From positions 1,054,001 to 1,118,000 of the forward strand of contig NZ_CP015519.1 in assembly GCF_001887775.1 (NCBI RefSeq): a stretch of DNA of 64,000 bases, in the 5' to 3' direction. The position numbers and the translations under genes were made by a program. Source of the stretch: Syntrophotalea acetylenivorans. GTDB taxonomy: Bacteria; Desulfobacterota; Desulfuromonadia; Desulfuromonadales; Syntrophotaleaceae. Below, piece by piece: positions 19,941 through 29,571 of this stretch (positions are counted from its first letter, which is position 1; the number at the start of each line of letters is the position of its first letter). The notes beneath the pieces were generated by a model. The model was not told the DNA's origin, did no database searches, and worked only from the letters and a program-made list of their open reading frames with translations.

Positions 19941-20068
19941 GATGGCCAAGCAAAATCATTGTCCTACCAGACGTGGTACTTTTTTAGGGGTGAAGGCATA
20001 CCTATGTAGGTAGAGGTCCTAAAAAAGCACCCTAACGCAGCAGAGCGGACTTTTTGCGACACCATCAA
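19941..20068 (-). repeat. Dispersed structured repeat, copy B (after argC)
   Basis: Partner of the copy at 16291-16414, in the same orientation and again abutting the stop codon of the upstream gene (argC stop at 20065-20067). The stem CTTTTTTAGG/CCTAAAAAAG brackets a loop containing GAAGGCATAC. It fills nearly the whole argC to DUF6485 gap. Confidence 0.75.
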
Positions 20069-21102
20069 GGAAACAGAGGCAAGTCCTGAAGACCGCACCC
20101 TTCTTCCAATCCAAGCATCAGGTTCATGTTCTGTACCGCCTGGCTGGCTGCTCCCTTAAGCAGATTATCTATAACGGAGACAACAATAACCCGACCGGTA
20201 CGAGAATCACTCACCAGACCGATGTTGCAATAGTTGCTGCCCCGCACGTAAGCAACATTGGGAAGTTCGCCTTCAGGATGAACCCGGACAAAAGGTTCAT
20301 TGCGATAGTGTTGCTGATAGAGTTCAATCAGTTCACCTGTCGCATGCTTGTCGGTCAAGGTTGCATAGCAGGTCGACAGGATACCGCGATTGACGGGTAA
20401 AAGATGCGGAGTGAAGGATATGGAAACCGGTTTACCGGAGAGCTGACCAAGGGTCTGTTCAATCTCTGGCGTGTGCCGGTGGCTGGCGACACCGTAAGCC
20501 TTAAAGCCTTCATTAACCTCACAGTAGAGGGACCCGACCTTGGCCGAGCGTCCGGCACCACTGGTACCTGACTTGCTGTCTATAATCAAGCTGGACAGGT
20601 CGATAAGACCACCCTGAACCAGCGGTGCCAGACCTAAGGCCACACTGGTAGGATAGCAACCGGGATTCGCCACCAGCCGTGCCTCCTGGATCTGCTCCCG
20701 GTAAAGTTCCGGTAGGCCGTAAGCGGCCTCAGCCAGCAAATCAACACTGGTATGGGGCTGGTACCATTGTTCGTAAACTGCGGCGTCCTTGAGACGATAG
20801 TCGGCAGACAAATCAACGACCTTGCAACCGGCCTTGAGCAGATCGGGAACAACCGCCATGGCCGCCTTGTGCGGCAAGGCGGTGAAGATCACCTTGGCCC
20901 GGGAAGCAATCAGCTCGACATCGACGGGATCAAAGACCAGATCGCTGCGACCGAGGAGCGAGGGAAAAACACTGCTGATGGGGGAACCGGCATTTTGCCG
21001 GGAGGTAACACAGGTGATTTCAACCTGGGGGTGGTTGATGAGCAGCCGCAGCAACTCGACACCGGTGTAACCGCTGGCTCCGACGATGGCAACCTGGATC
21101 AT
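20065..21102 (-). CDS. argC: N-acetyl-gamma-glutamyl-phosphate reductase
   Basis: 345 aa. It reduces N-acetylglutamyl phosphate with NADPH in arginine synthesis. [14 protein letters not shown] is the nucleotide-binding motif and NPGCYPTSV carries the catalytic Cys. The start [14 protein letters not shown] was chosen because it has TCGGAGG upstream; the longer frame to 21168 would run back almost into the rpsI terminator. No other arg gene is nearby. Confidence 0.96.
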   Translation of the reverse strand: MIQVAIVGASGYTGVELLRLLINHPQVEITCVTSRQNAGSPISSVFPSLLGRSDLVFDPVDVELIASRAKVIFTALPHKAAMAVVPDLLKAGCKVVDLSADYRLKDAAVYEQWYQPHTSVDLLAEAAYGLPELYREQIQEARLVANPGCYPTSVALGLAPLVQGGLIDLSSLIIDSKSGTSGAGRSAKVGSLYCEVNEGFKAYGVASHRHTPEIEQTLGQLSGKPVSISFTPHLLPVNRGILSTCYATLTDKHATGELIELYQQHYRNEPFVRVHPEGELPNVAYVRGSNYCNIGLVSDSRTGRVIVVSVIDNLLKGAASQAVQNMNLMLGLEEGCGLQDLPLFP

Positions 21103-21171
21103 GATAGCCTCCGAGATAGACAGACATGTGAAAACAGGCCGTAACAAATAAAATATATCAGCCTGCAAAGC

Positions 21172-21198
21172 AAAAAGGGAACCCGCGGGTTCCCCTTG
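21172..21198 (-). terminator. Intrinsic terminator after rpsI
   Basis: The stem GGGAACCC/GGGTTCCC (21177-21184, 21187-21194) is followed on the minus strand by CTTTTTGC, 50 bp downstream of the rpsI stop. Confidence 0.65.
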
Positions 21199-21245
21199 TG
21201 CAAAATATTCTGTAGACAGGCCGCACTGCGACCATAAGCTGCTGT

Positions 21246-21638
21246 TTAACGCTTGGAGAACTGGAAACTTGCGCGGGCAGCTTTTCTACCGTATTTCTTA
21301 CGTTCTTTGATGCGGCTGTCACGAGTGATGAAGCCGGCCTTCTTGAGGACGCCTCGCAACTCGGGATTAACCGCAAGCAGGGCCTTGGTAATGCCGTGCT
21401 TGATAGCGCCGGCCTGACCGGAAGGACCACCACCGCTGACATTGACACTGATATCAAACTTGCCGGTGTTTTCGGTAAGCTCGAGGGGCTGGCACACGAT
21501 CATTTTCGATGTGGCGCGCCCGAAATATTCGTCGAGGGGCCGGCGATTGACGACGATTTGACCGGTACCGGGCTTGACCCAGACCCGGGCCACGGAAGTC
21601 TTCTTCTTGCCGGTCGCGTAGAACCTCTGTTCTGCCAT
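21246..21638 (-). CDS. rpsI: 30S ribosomal protein S9
   Basis: 130 aa with [14 protein letters not shown] at the N-terminus, the [15 protein letters not shown] motif and the basic tail ending FSKR that reaches the P-site. It forms the usual L13-S9 pair with rplM, 28 bp upstream. Ribosome-binding site AGGAGAT. Confidence 0.98.
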   Translation of the reverse strand: MAEQRFYATGKKKTSVARVWVKPGTGQIVVNRRPLDEYFGRATSKMIVCQPLELTENTGKFDISVNVSGGGPSGQAGAIKHGITKALLAVNPELRGVLKKAGFITRDSRIKERKKYGRKAARASFQFSKR

Positions 21639-21666
21639 CTTTATCTCCTGATGCGAATCTTAACTT

Positions 21667-22095
21667 TTAAATGACCAATTCTTTAGGCTGCTGAGCGGCA
21701 TGGGGATGATCAGTGCCGGCATAGACCTTGAGCTTTTTCAGCATCTCACGGCCCAGCGTATTTTTGGGCAGCATGCCCCGGACAGCCTTCTTGACCAGAT
21801 CTTCGGGCTTCTTTTCCAGCAATTTGGCGGCGTTGATGGAACGAATTCCGCCGGGATAACCGGTATGGTGATAGTACTTCTTATCATCCATTTTGTTCCC
21901 AGTCAGTTTCAGCTTGTCGGCATTCAGCACAATGACATAATCGCCGGTATCGACACTCGGCGTATAAATGGCTTTATGCTTGCCGCGCAACACACGGGCG
22001 ATCTCGGTCGCGGTACGGCCCAGGACCTTACCTTCAAGGTCAACAACAAACCAATTTCTGGTCACTTCGGCTTTCTTGGCTACTTGGGTGCTCAT
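21667..22095 (-). CDS. rplM: 50S ribosomal protein L13
   Basis: 142 aa with the L13 signatures [48 protein letters not shown] and [12 protein letters not shown]. First gene of the rplM-rpsI operon, preceded by a good promoter candidate. Confidence 0.98.
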   Translation of the reverse strand: MSTQVAKKAEVTRNWFVVDLEGKVLGRTATEIARVLRGKHKAIYTPSVDTGDYVIVLNADKLKLTGNKMDDKKYYHHTGYPGGIRSINAAKLLEKKPEDLVKKAVRGMLPKNTLGREMLKKLKVYAGTDHPHAAQQPKELVI

Positions 22096-22154
22096 CGAGT
22101 TCCTCTCTATATTTCGTAAACTGTGATTTGATAACGGGGCTCACAGAAGGCAAC

Positions 22155-22183
22155 AAGCTAGCTGAATGGATTAGAGATGTCAA
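22155..22183 (-). promoter_or_regulatory. Probable sigma-70 promoter for rplM-rpsI
   Basis: On the minus strand a perfect TTGACA (22178-22183) is followed 17 bp later by TAGCTT (22155-22160). It lies immediately after the truA stop and about 60 bp before the rplM start, where a ribosomal-protein promoter is expected. Confidence 0.6.
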
Positions 22184-22188
22184 GCATT

Positions 22189-22941
22189 TTATTGCCCTGA
22201 AGGGGCATCATACCAGACTTCCATCAGACAGAGTCCATGAGCCGGGGCGGTGTGGGCGGAACCGACTCCGTCCCGTCCGGCCAGTAAGTCGGCGATCTCT
22301 TTGGAAGACCGCTTTCCCTGCCCCACTTCGACCAAAGTTCCTACCATCATGCGCACCATGTTACGCAAAAAACCACTACCCCTGACATCGATAGTCAATA
22401 AGCGCTCACAACCTTGAAGGTCGACAGCGAAAACTTCTCGAATGGTAGTCTTAGCAGCACAACCGCTGGTGCGAAAAGCCCCAAAATCGTGACGACCGAC
22501 AAAAAGAGCCGCGGCCTCCTTCATGGCGTCGAGGTTGAGATCCGTTTTCAGCCACCAGGCAGTGCGGGCGTGCAGGGGGGACCGAACCGGAGCCTGGTAG
22601 ATATTATATCGATACCATTTACCGCGTGCGTCAAAACGTGCATGAAAACTTGGCGGCATCTCTTCTACATGCTGCACCGCAATGGTCGAGGGAAGAAAAC
22701 GATTTACCCCGTCGCGAAAAGCACGTAATGGCAAAGACTGTTGAGTCTGTAAATGCGCCACCATGCCATGGGCATGTACCCCGGCATCGGTTCGACCGGA
22801 GGAAAACAAACGCGCCGGCTGCCCAAGCAACTGAATTAGAGCCTCTTCGACAACCTGCTGAATCGACAGGCCGTTGGGTTGGCGTTGCCAGCCTACATAA
22901 TCGCTGCCATCGTATTCGATGATAAATTTGATGGTTCGCAT
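22189..22941 (-). CDS. truA: tRNA pseudouridine(38-40) synthase
   Basis: 250 aa. TruA makes pseudouridine at positions 38-40 of the anticodon arm. Motifs: IEYDGSDYVGWQRQ at the N-terminus, SSGRTDAGVHAHGMVAH with the catalytic Asp, and GSGFLRNMVRMMVGTLVEVG. The frame opens 15 codons earlier at a TTG, but MRTIKFIIEYDG is the family start. Confidence 0.96.
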   Translation of the reverse strand: MRTIKFIIEYDGSDYVGWQRQPNGLSIQQVVEEALIQLLGQPARLFSSGRTDAGVHAHGMVAHLQTQQSLPLRAFRDGVNRFLPSTIAVQHVEEMPPSFHARFDARGKWYRYNIYQAPVRSPLHARTAWWLKTDLNLDAMKEAAALFVGRHDFGAFRTSGCAAKTTIREVFAVDLQGCERLLTIDVRGSGFLRNMVRMMVGTLVEVGQGKRSSKEIADLLAGRDGVGSAHTAPAHGLCLMEVWYDAPSGQ

Positions 22942-23130
22942 ATCGACCGATTCCACCAGGAGGTTGTTGAAATTAACGGACCGCAACGAAAAAAGGGCTG
23001 TTCAAGTCCAGAATTTCAAAAATTGGAGATCGAACAGCAAGGCGATTTGGCAAAAACTATCGAAGGCCTGGACCGATCAGACGGTTTTACAGTCGGATCA
23101 TGACAAGTCCGTTATCCTTCTACTAAATAC

Positions 23131-23155
23131 AACAGGGGGCCACCGGCCCCCTGTA
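23131..23155 (-). terminator. Terminator-like hairpin after asd
   Basis: Perfect stem ACAGGGGGCC/GGCCCCCTGT with a 3-nt loop, about 40 bp downstream of the asd stop. The T-run on the minus strand is weak (TTGTATTT). The rest of the 250-bp gap to truA shows no gene. Confidence 0.55.
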
Positions 23156-23191
23156 CTATGGATCTATTTAGCCTAACTGGAAAATAAAATT

Positions 23192-24211
23192 TTACAGATA
23201 TTTTTCCAGGACGATCTCGGCAATCTGAACTGCGTTGGTCGCTGCCCCTTTGCGCAGGTTGTCGGCAACCACCCACAGGTTGAGGCCGTTGGCGATAGAC
23301 TCGTCCTCGCGGATACGGCCGACCAGGGTCAGATCCTGACCTGCAGCATCGACAGCCAAGGGGTATTCCAGGTTAGCCACATCGTCAACCACCCGCACCC
23401 CAGGAGCATTTGCGAGCAGTTCCCGTGCCTGCTCGGCACTAAGCTTTTTCTCTGTCTCGATATTAATCGACTCGCTATGACTATAGAAAACAGGCACCCG
23501 CACGGTGGTGGCTGTGACGCCGATGGAATCGTCACCGAAGATCTTGCGAGTCTCGTTGACCATCTTCATCTCTTCCTTGGTGTAACCGTTATCGAGGAAG
23601 ACATCGATATGGGGAAGACAGTTGAAAGCGATCTGATGAGGATAGACCTCGCAGTCCGCCGGACGACCGTTGAGCAACTCACCACTCTGGATACGCAGCT
23701 CATCGATGGCGTTGCGTCCGGTTCCGGATACTGCCTGGTAAGTAGAAACCACGATCCGCGTTATTTTAGCCGCGTCGTGCAGGGGCTTAAGAGCCACCAG
23801 CATCTGGATGGTGGAGCAGTTGGGATTGGCGATAATCCCCTTTTTGCCGTATTGGGCGATGTCCTGAGGATTCACCTCGGGCACCACCAGAGGCACTTCG
23901 GGGTCCATACGCCAAGCGCTGGAGTTGTCGACGCAGATCGCTCCAGCAGCGGCAGCGATGGGACAGAACTCTTCGCTACGGGCCCCGCCGGCGCTGAACA
24001 GGGCGATATCGATCCCTTCGAAGGCATCCTTGTCCAGCAACTGGACCATATGCTGCTCGCCGTTATACTCGAGAAACTTACCAACGGAACGTTCTGAGGC
24101 CAGCAGGCGCAACTCCTTGATGGGAAAGTTGCGCTCCGCCAGCACTTCCAGCATCTGCTGACCGACGGCGCCGGTGGCGCCGACAACAGCAACATTGCAT
24201 TGTTTGGCCAT
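23192..24211 (-). CDS. asd: Aspartate-semialdehyde dehydrogenase
   Basis: 339 aa. It reduces aspartyl phosphate to the semialdehyde, feeding lysine, methionine, threonine and isoleucine synthesis. VVGATGAVGQQML is the NADP-binding motif, IANPNCSTIQM holds the catalytic Cys, and STYQAVSGTGRNAIDEL follows. It is placed after leuB, an arrangement common in Desulfuromonadales. Confidence 0.97.
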   Translation of the reverse strand: MAKQCNVAVVGATGAVGQQMLEVLAERNFPIKELRLLASERSVGKFLEYNGEQHMVQLLDKDAFEGIDIALFSAGGARSEEFCPIAAAAGAICVDNSSAWRMDPEVPLVVPEVNPQDIAQYGKKGIIANPNCSTIQMLVALKPLHDAAKITRIVVSTYQAVSGTGRNAIDELRIQSGELLNGRPADCEVYPHQIAFNCLPHIDVFLDNGYTKEEMKMVNETRKIFGDDSIGVTATTVRVPVFYSHSESINIETEKKLSAEQARELLANAPGVRVVDDVANLEYPLAVDAAGQDLTLVGRIREDESIANGLNLWVVADNLRKGAATNAVQIAEIVLEKYL

Positions 24212-24232
24212 GGTTACATCCTTATCAATAAA

Positions 24233-24267
24233 CAGGTGTCCATTCGGAAACTCCGAATGGACACCTG
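24233..24267 (-). terminator. Strong hairpin between leuB and asd
   Basis: A perfect 15-bp stem (24233-24247 with 24253-24267, loop of 5) followed on the minus strand by TTTATTG. It may be a terminator after the leu genes or an mRNA-processing/stability structure before asd. Confidence 0.55.
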
Positions 24268-24331
24268 CAAGTTTCCAGTTGGAAACGAGGGATTATATCA
24301 CTCCAGGAAGTCCTGGGGATTGTGCGACCCC

Positions 24332-25396
24332 TTACTTGATCAGGGAAGCGACGAAATCGCCCACTTCGGTAGTGCTCATACCCATTTTACCTGCGGACAG
24401 GCTCTTGATCTTGCCGGAAGCCATGGCGTCGTTGACCGCCTGATCGATGGCCTTCGCCGCTGCGTCTTCACCGAGGGTTTCGAGCATCATGCCGCCGGAA
24501 CAAATAGCCGCCAGGGGATTGATGATGTTCTTGCCGGTATACTTGGGCGCGCTGCCGCCGATGGGCTCGAACATGGAAACGCCTTCGGGGTTGATGTTAC
24601 CGCCGGCGGCGATGCCCATGCCGCCCTGAATCATAGCACCGAGGTCGGTGATGATGTCGCCGAACAGGTTGGAGGTGACGATGACGTCGTAGAACTCGGG
24701 GCTCTTGACCATCCACATGGTGGCAGCATCGACATGATTGTAGTCCTGCTTGATATCCTGGAATTCGGCGTCACCGATTTCCTTGTGAGCGCGCACCCAG
24801 AGATCGCCAACGTGGGTCAGAACGTTGCACTTGTGAACCAGGGTCAAGGTCTTGTTCTTGTTCCGCTTGCGGGTATATTCGTAAGCATAGCGCAGGCAGC
24901 GCTCGACTACCGGGCGGGTATAGACCATGACCTGCGTAGCCACTTCGTTGGGAGTGCCAACCATGGCAGCGCCGCCCATGCCGGTGTAGATACCGCCGGT
25001 GTTTTCACGGATAACGGTAAAATCGATATGCTCGGGACCTTTGTCCTTGAGCGGAGTCTCGACATTGGGGTAGAGCTTGACCGGACGCAGGTTGATGTAC
25101 TGGTCAAGAGCGAAACGCAGCTTGAGCAGGATACCGAGCTCGAGGATGCCGGGCTTGACGTCAGGGTGACCGATGGCGCCGAGGAAGATGCTGTCGTGCT
25201 TCTTCAGTTCGTCAACGGCATTGTCGGGCAGACACTCACCGGTTTTCATGTAGCGCTCGCCGCCGAAATCGTAGTTTTCGTAGTTGAGCTTGAAGCCGAA
25301 CTTGGAAGCTACGGCGTCGAGGACCTTAACCCCCTCTACAAGTACTTCGGGGCCGGTACCGTCACCGGGCATCAGGGCAATATTGTAGGATTTCAT
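24332..25396 (-). CDS. leuB: 3-isopropylmalate dehydrogenase
   Basis: 354 aa of the isocitrate/isopropylmalate dehydrogenase family: PGDGTGPEV at the N-terminus, RENTGGIYTGMGG, KCNVLTHVGDLW, and NLFGDIITDLGAMIQGG with the metal-binding Asp residues. The RxxxxxRxxxxxR substrate region reads LRFALDQYINLRPVKLYP. Context in leuA-leuC-leuD-leuB decides for the leucine enzyme over homoisocitrate or tartrate relatives. It oxidatively decarboxylates 3-isopropylmalate. Confidence 0.92.
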   Translation of the reverse strand: MKSYNIALMPGDGTGPEVLVEGVKVLDAVASKFGFKLNYENYDFGGERYMKTGECLPDNAVDELKKHDSIFLGAIGHPDVKPGILELGILLKLRFALDQYINLRPVKLYPNVETPLKDKGPEHIDFTVIRENTGGIYTGMGGAAMVGTPNEVATQVMVYTRPVVERCLRYAYEYTRKRNKNKTLTLVHKCNVLTHVGDLWVRAHKEIGDAEFQDIKQDYNHVDAATMWMVKSPEFYDVIVTSNLFGDIITDLGAMIQGGMGIAAGGNINPEGVSMFEPIGGSAPKYTGKNIINPLAAICSGGMMLETLGEDAAAKAIDQAVNDAMASGKIKSLSAGKMGMSTTEVGDFVASLIK

Positions 25397-25563
25397 CTCT
25401 GACTGTTCCTTTCTTTAGGTCGAAGTCGAGTTATCTAAAAAACGTTCTGGCCGGGGCACCAAGGCCCCTCGCTGGGCGCTACTATAGAGCCCGGCCAATG
25501 GATTGTCAAATCTTTTGGCTACTCCCGCAGCGCCTGAAAACAGCGCGCTTCTTCAGCAGACGT

Positions 25564-26094
25564 CTAATAACGGGCGTCGGCGAATTCGACCCAGCCGCCG
25601 GCTTCGACCAGAGCCTTGTCGAAAGGGGTCAGAGGAAACTGAAAGTTTTCCTCTTTTTCGCCAGCCTTGGCCGTCAGCTTTTGAGCTACCAGATCGATAG
25701 AGATCTCCACCCCACCCTGCTGCTGAAGCGCAAAGAGACGATCGATGTCCGAGGCAGGCATTTCGATGGCCAGCATGCCACAATTGAACATGTTCTGGCG
25801 GAAGATACGGGCATAGCCCTCGGCAATGACCGTATAGATGCCGTTAACTTCCAAGGCCCAGGGGGCATGCTCGCGGGATGAACCGCAGCCGAAATTCTTG
25901 CGGGTAATGATTACCCCAGCCTGCTGCAAAGGCTCACCTTGAGGATCGAAACCCTCCAGAGTCAGATCTTCCAAAAGGTAGGGTTTAAGGGCATCCTTGG
26001 TTACCTCGGTGAGGTAACGAGCCGGAATGATTTCGTCGGTATTGATATCGGACCGGTCGAGGTAAATCGCCGGGCCGCCAAAGGTTCTATTCAT
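25564..26094 (-). CDS. leuD: 3-isopropylmalate dehydratase small subunit
   Basis: 176 aa. LDRSDINTDEIIPARYL and the FGCGSSREHAPWAL loop are the swivel-domain signatures of LeuD. It forms the isopropylmalate isomerase with LeuC, encoded 42 bp upstream. The 167-bp gap towards leuB has no recognisable gene. Confidence 0.96.
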   Translation of the reverse strand: MNRTFGGPAIYLDRSDINTDEIIPARYLTEVTKDALKPYLLEDLTLEGFDPQGEPLQQAGVIITRKNFGCGSSREHAPWALEVNGIYTVIAEGYARIFRQNMFNCGMLAIEMPASDIDRLFALQQQGGVEISIDLVAQKLTAKAGEKEENFQFPLTPFDKALVEAGGWVEFADARY

Positions 26095-26136
26095 CGCTTT
26101 GCTCCTTTGCGGATTTGAAATTCGCTAAATCCGGGT

Positions 26137-27417
26137 TTAAATATCGCGCGGATCGGTAACAACCCCTTTGATCCCGCTGGCCGCGGCGGTGGCGGGGCTC
26201 ATGAGATGCACCATCCCCCCCTGGCCCATACGACCCTGGAAGTTACGGTTGCTGGTAGCGGCGCAGGCTTCGCCAGGAGCCAGAACGCCGTTGCTCATCC
26301 CGAGGCAGGCACCGCAGGTCGGGTTGGTGATGCAAAAACCGGCTTCCATAAAGATGGCGAGAATGCCCTGATCCATGGCTTCGCGGAAAATCTTCGGTGA
26401 AGCAGGCGACAGAATACCGCGCACACCCGGCGCCAGCTTCCGGCCCTTAAGCACTTCGGCAGCCTGCTGCAGATCTTCAAGACGGCCGTTGGTGCAGGTA
26501 CCGATGTAGACCTGATCGATAGGCGCGTCCTTCATCTCGCGGGCGGTTTTGACACAATCAGGCTTATAGTCGTAGGTCACCTGAGGCTCCAAATCGGTGA
26601 CATCGATATCCAGTACCCGGTCGTACTCGGCGTCAGGGTCCGAATGCCACTTGCTGAAATCGGCCAGGGCCGCTTCCTTACTGGCATACTCCTCGGATAT
26701 GAAGGGCCAGAGATAGTCAACGGTTACTTGATCGGGCCAGCAGATGCCGCAAGTGCCACCGGCCTCGATGGCCATGTTGGTCAGGGTCATGCGCGCGTCC
26801 ATGCTCATGGCATCGACCACCGGACCGCGGAATTCGATAACGTGGTCCGTGGCGCCGTTGACGCCAAGCTGTTTAATGACGTTGAGAATCACATCCTTGG
26901 ATACGACCTGGTCCTGCAATTGGCCGCTGATATTGACGAGGATGCTGGCCGGCTTGCGAAAGGCGCAAACTCCCTTGAGAATCCCCACCTCCAGGTCGGT
27001 GGTGCCAACCCCGGCGGCAAAGGCGCCAAAAGCGCCGTGGGTGCAGGTGTGGCTATCACCCATGATCACCGTGTAGCCGGGGCGGATGAAGCCCTTTTCC
27101 GGAAACAGCACATGACAGACGCCGTTCTGACCCACATCAAAAAAGTCGGGAATCTCGTGGCGCCCCGCCCATTCCCGGAGAATCTTGCCTTGAATAGCGG
27201 TCTTGCTGTCTTTAGCCGGGGTCACATGATCGATGACCGCCTTGATCTTGCTCGGATCGAAGACCCGGTCCTTGCCCCGCCACTCCAGGTCTGCAATAGC
27301 CACTGGCGTAGTAATCTCGTGACAGAGCACCCGGTCGAGATCAAGCACGTAAGTTCCGTCAAAAGGCTCATCCCGCAGATGTGCGGCGAAGATTTTTTGT
27401 GCGATAGTTTGTCCCAT
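26137..27417 (-). CDS. leuC: 3-isopropylmalate dehydratase large subunit
   Basis: 426 aa, the shorter LeuC form of the aconitase superfamily. MGDSHTCTHGAFGAFAAGVGTTD, YIGTCTNGRLEDL and NPTCGACLGMSNG supply the three [4Fe-4S] cysteines. It converts 2- to 3-isopropylmalate together with LeuD. It is translated from the leuA transcript, starting about 50 bp after leuA. Confidence 0.96.
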   Translation of the reverse strand: MGQTIAQKIFAAHLRDEPFDGTYVLDLDRVLCHEITTPVAIADLEWRGKDRVFDPSKIKAVIDHVTPAKDSKTAIQGKILREWAGRHEIPDFFDVGQNGVCHVLFPEKGFIRPGYTVIMGDSHTCTHGAFGAFAAGVGTTDLEVGILKGVCAFRKPASILVNISGQLQDQVVSKDVILNVIKQLGVNGATDHVIEFRGPVVDAMSMDARMTLTNMAIEAGGTCGICWPDQVTVDYLWPFISEEYASKEAALADFSKWHSDPDAEYDRVLDIDVTDLEPQVTYDYKPDCVKTAREMKDAPIDQVYIGTCTNGRLEDLQQAAEVLKGRKLAPGVRGILSPASPKIFREAMDQGILAIFMEAGFCITNPTCGACLGMSNGVLAPGEACAATSNRNFQGRMGQGGMVHLMSPATAAASGIKGVVTDPRDI

Positions 27418-27467
27418 CTACTTACTCCTTGGATATCTGCAGCCCCGTGTCAGACGGAGCCTGTTCG

Positions 27468-29006
27468 TTAAAGACCGCCGGCAGTACGTTGCAGCACGCT
27501 GACGAGCTTGTTCAAAGCATTAATATAGGCCTTGGCACTGGCGACAATGATGTCGAGGTGAGCTCCCTGTCCGAGAACTTCACGACCTTCGAACTTAAGG
27601 CGCACGGTACATTCACCTTGAGCATCGGTGCCGCCGGTGATGGCACCAACGGTAAAGTCGATCAGTTTAGCCTGACTCTTGGTCAGCTTCTTGATGGCCT
27701 TGAAGGTTGCATCAACGGGACCGCTGCCCATGACAGCAGTCTTTTTGACCTTGCCGTCGACTTCCATGGCCACGGTAGCCGTTGGCGCGGCAAAAGAGCC
27801 GGAGGCGATGTTCATCTCCACCAGTTTGTAGCGCTCGTCGATCCGAACGATCTCATCGGCGACAATGGCGTCGAGGTCTTCGTCGTAGATATCCTTCTTT
27901 TTATCGGCCAGGGCCTTAAAGCGAACAAAAGCCTTATTGAGATCTTCCTTGTTCAACTCGTAGCCAAGCTCAGTGAGCCGCATCCCGAAGGCGTGACGCC
28001 CGGAATGCTTGCCGAGCACCAATTTGTTTTGGGTCAAGCCGATGGACTCGGGAGTCATGATTTCGTAGGTCGACTTTTCCATCAGCATGCCATGCTGATG
28101 AATACCTGCTTCGTGGGCGAAAGCGTTCGCACCCACGATCGCCTTGTTAGGCTGAACCACGATACCGGTGATAGTCGACAAAAGCTTACTGCTGGCGTAG
28201 ATATGTTCGGTGACCACATCGGTTTTAAAAGGCATGATATCCTGACGGGTCCTCAAGGCCATGACAATCTCCTCAAGAGAGCAGTTTCCGGCCCGTTCGC
28301 CTATACCGTTGATGGTGCACTCGACCTGTCCGGCACCGGCCTGCACCGCCGCCAGGGAATTGGCTACCGCCAGTCCCAGGTCATTGTGGCAATGTACCGA
28401 AAGAATGGCCTGCTCGACATTGGACACATTTTCCTTGAGGTACTGGATGATGTTGAAGTACTCAGAGGGAATCGTATAGCCAACGGTATCGGGGATATTG
28501 ACCACCTTGGCGCCGGCGGCGATAACCTCTTCTACCACCTGCGCCAAGAAGGGCAATCGCGTCCGCACCGCGTCTTCAGCGGAAAATTCAACGTTGGGCG
28601 TATAACCCGCGGCCCGTTTAACAGCGGCCACCGCAGTATCGATCACCTGTTGCTCACTCATCTTGAGCTTGTATTTCATGTGAATATCACTGGTGGCGAT
28701 AAACGTATGAATCCGGGCGCGTTCTCCAGCAGGCTTAAGAGCCTTCCAGGCACAGTCGATATCCTTGTCATTAGCACGGCTCAGACCCGCGATCTGACTA
28801 TGGTGAGTTGCCTTGGCCACCCGTTTAACAGCTTCGAAATCCCCTTCCGAGGCAATAGGAAAACCGGCTTCAATCACATCGACGTTTAGTTTTTCAAGCT
28901 GCGCAGCGATGCGCAACTTCTCGTCGATATTCATGCTGGCACCGGGAGATTGCTCGCCGTCGCGTAAGGTAGTATCGAAAATCTTGATGGTTTTAACGTT
29001 ATCCAT
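27468..29006 (-). CDS. leuA: 2-isopropylmalate synthase
   Basis: 512 aa, full length. The catalytic TIM barrel has [44 protein letters not shown] and [11 protein letters not shown]-terminal leucine-feedback (LeuA allosteric) domain spans about 390-505. It condenses 2-ketoisovalerate with acetyl-CoA as the first leucine-specific step. It heads leuA-leuC-leuD-leuB and is controlled by a leucine T-box in its leader. Citramalate synthase is less likely because of the overall match and the leu context. Confidence 0.94.
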   Translation of the reverse strand: MDNVKTIKIFDTTLRDGEQSPGASMNIDEKLRIAAQLEKLNVDVIEAGFPIASEGDFEAVKRVAKATHHSQIAGLSRANDKDIDCAWKALKPAGERARIHTFIATSDIHMKYKLKMSEQQVIDTAVAAVKRAAGYTPNVEFSAEDAVRTRLPFLAQVVEEVIAAGAKVVNIPDTVGYTIPSEYFNIIQYLKENVSNVEQAILSVHCHNDLGLAVANSLAAVQAGAGQVECTINGIGERAGNCSLEEIVMALRTRQDIMPFKTDVVTEHIYASSKLLSTITGIVVQPNKAIVGANAFAHEAGIHQHGMLMEKSTYEIMTPESIGLTQNKLVLGKHSGRHAFGMRLTELGYELNKEDLNKAFVRFKALADKKKDIYDEDLDAIVADEIVRIDERYKLVEMNIASGSFAAPTATVAMEVDGKVKKTAVMGSGPVDATFKAIKKLTKSQAKLIDFTVGAITGGTDAQGECTVRLKFEGREVLGQGAHLDIIVASAKAYINALNKLVSVLQRTAGGL

Positions 29007-29191
29007 GTGACCTCCAGAAAATCTGTTTATCGTCCGACTCGACGGCCGGGGCAGCCCTGTGTCGAATCACTAAGTAGAAAACCTCGTTGTCGTGGCTGAT
29101 GGCTGGGTATTCCCAGCTCACTCAGGTCCGATTCCACAAGACCACCTCCTTTCCGCGTCATGGTTTAAACAATCCTTCGGGTGCCCTTAGA

Positions 29192-29450
29192 CAAAAAAAA
29201 GCGCCCGCCCAAAAACAGGGGCGAGAGCTTCAGCTTCGCGGTACCACCCTGATTCAGCCGCCGTAGCGACTCTTCGTTGGCCCTTTACGCGGGCTGACGG
29301 CACTGGCTAACGGCATATGGTAAATATCCGCTTCACCAGCGCAGCTCCGAGGCGAGTTCAACCATCCCTGTACCGGCTTGCAGCAACCGCCGGCTCTCTT
29401 TAACAGGGGATAAGCCTACTACTCCTCATCAACGCCTTTCCAATGATCTG
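29192..29450 (-). ncRNA. Leucine T-box riboswitch in the leuA leader
   Basis: The universal T-box AGGGTGGTACCGCG is at 29237-29250, followed by a GC-rich terminator stem and a run of eight T (29193-29229). Upstream, Stem I features are visible (GATGAGGAGTAGTAG and the distal loop region), and the specifier loop reads GAACTC with CTC, a leucine codon, at 29354-29356. Uncharged tRNA-Leu binding would favour the antiterminator and switch on leuA-leuC-leuD-leuB. T-boxes in Gram-negatives are rare but known for leuA in delta-proteobacteria. Confidence 0.92.
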
Positions 29451-29456
29451 AGGCCA

Positions 29457-29486
29457 TTTAAACCAGATTGCCCCCGAACGTGTCAA
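29457..29486 (-). promoter_or_regulatory. Probable sigma-70 promoter of the leuA T-box transcript
   Basis: A perfect TTGACA (29481-29486 on the minus strand) is followed 18 bp later by TTTAAA (29457-29462). It places the transcript start at the 5' edge of the T-box, as expected. Confidence 0.6.
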
Positions 29487-29571
29487 GGTCTATTGCGTCG
29501 AACACCTTGTAATGGCGTCGATTTTAAGGCAGACAAAACAGCCTTTCGGTGAACTAAAACTTCGTCCCTCC

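Noticed and set aside
24200-25402. 400-aa open frame antisense to leuB
   Set aside because: It mirrors the full leuB gene, has no recognisable domain, and results from the codon bias of the real gene on the other strand.
27429-28889. 486-aa open frame antisense to leuA
   Set aside because: Antisense shadow: leuA is full length with all motifs and a T-box leader, and the antisense product shows no family features.
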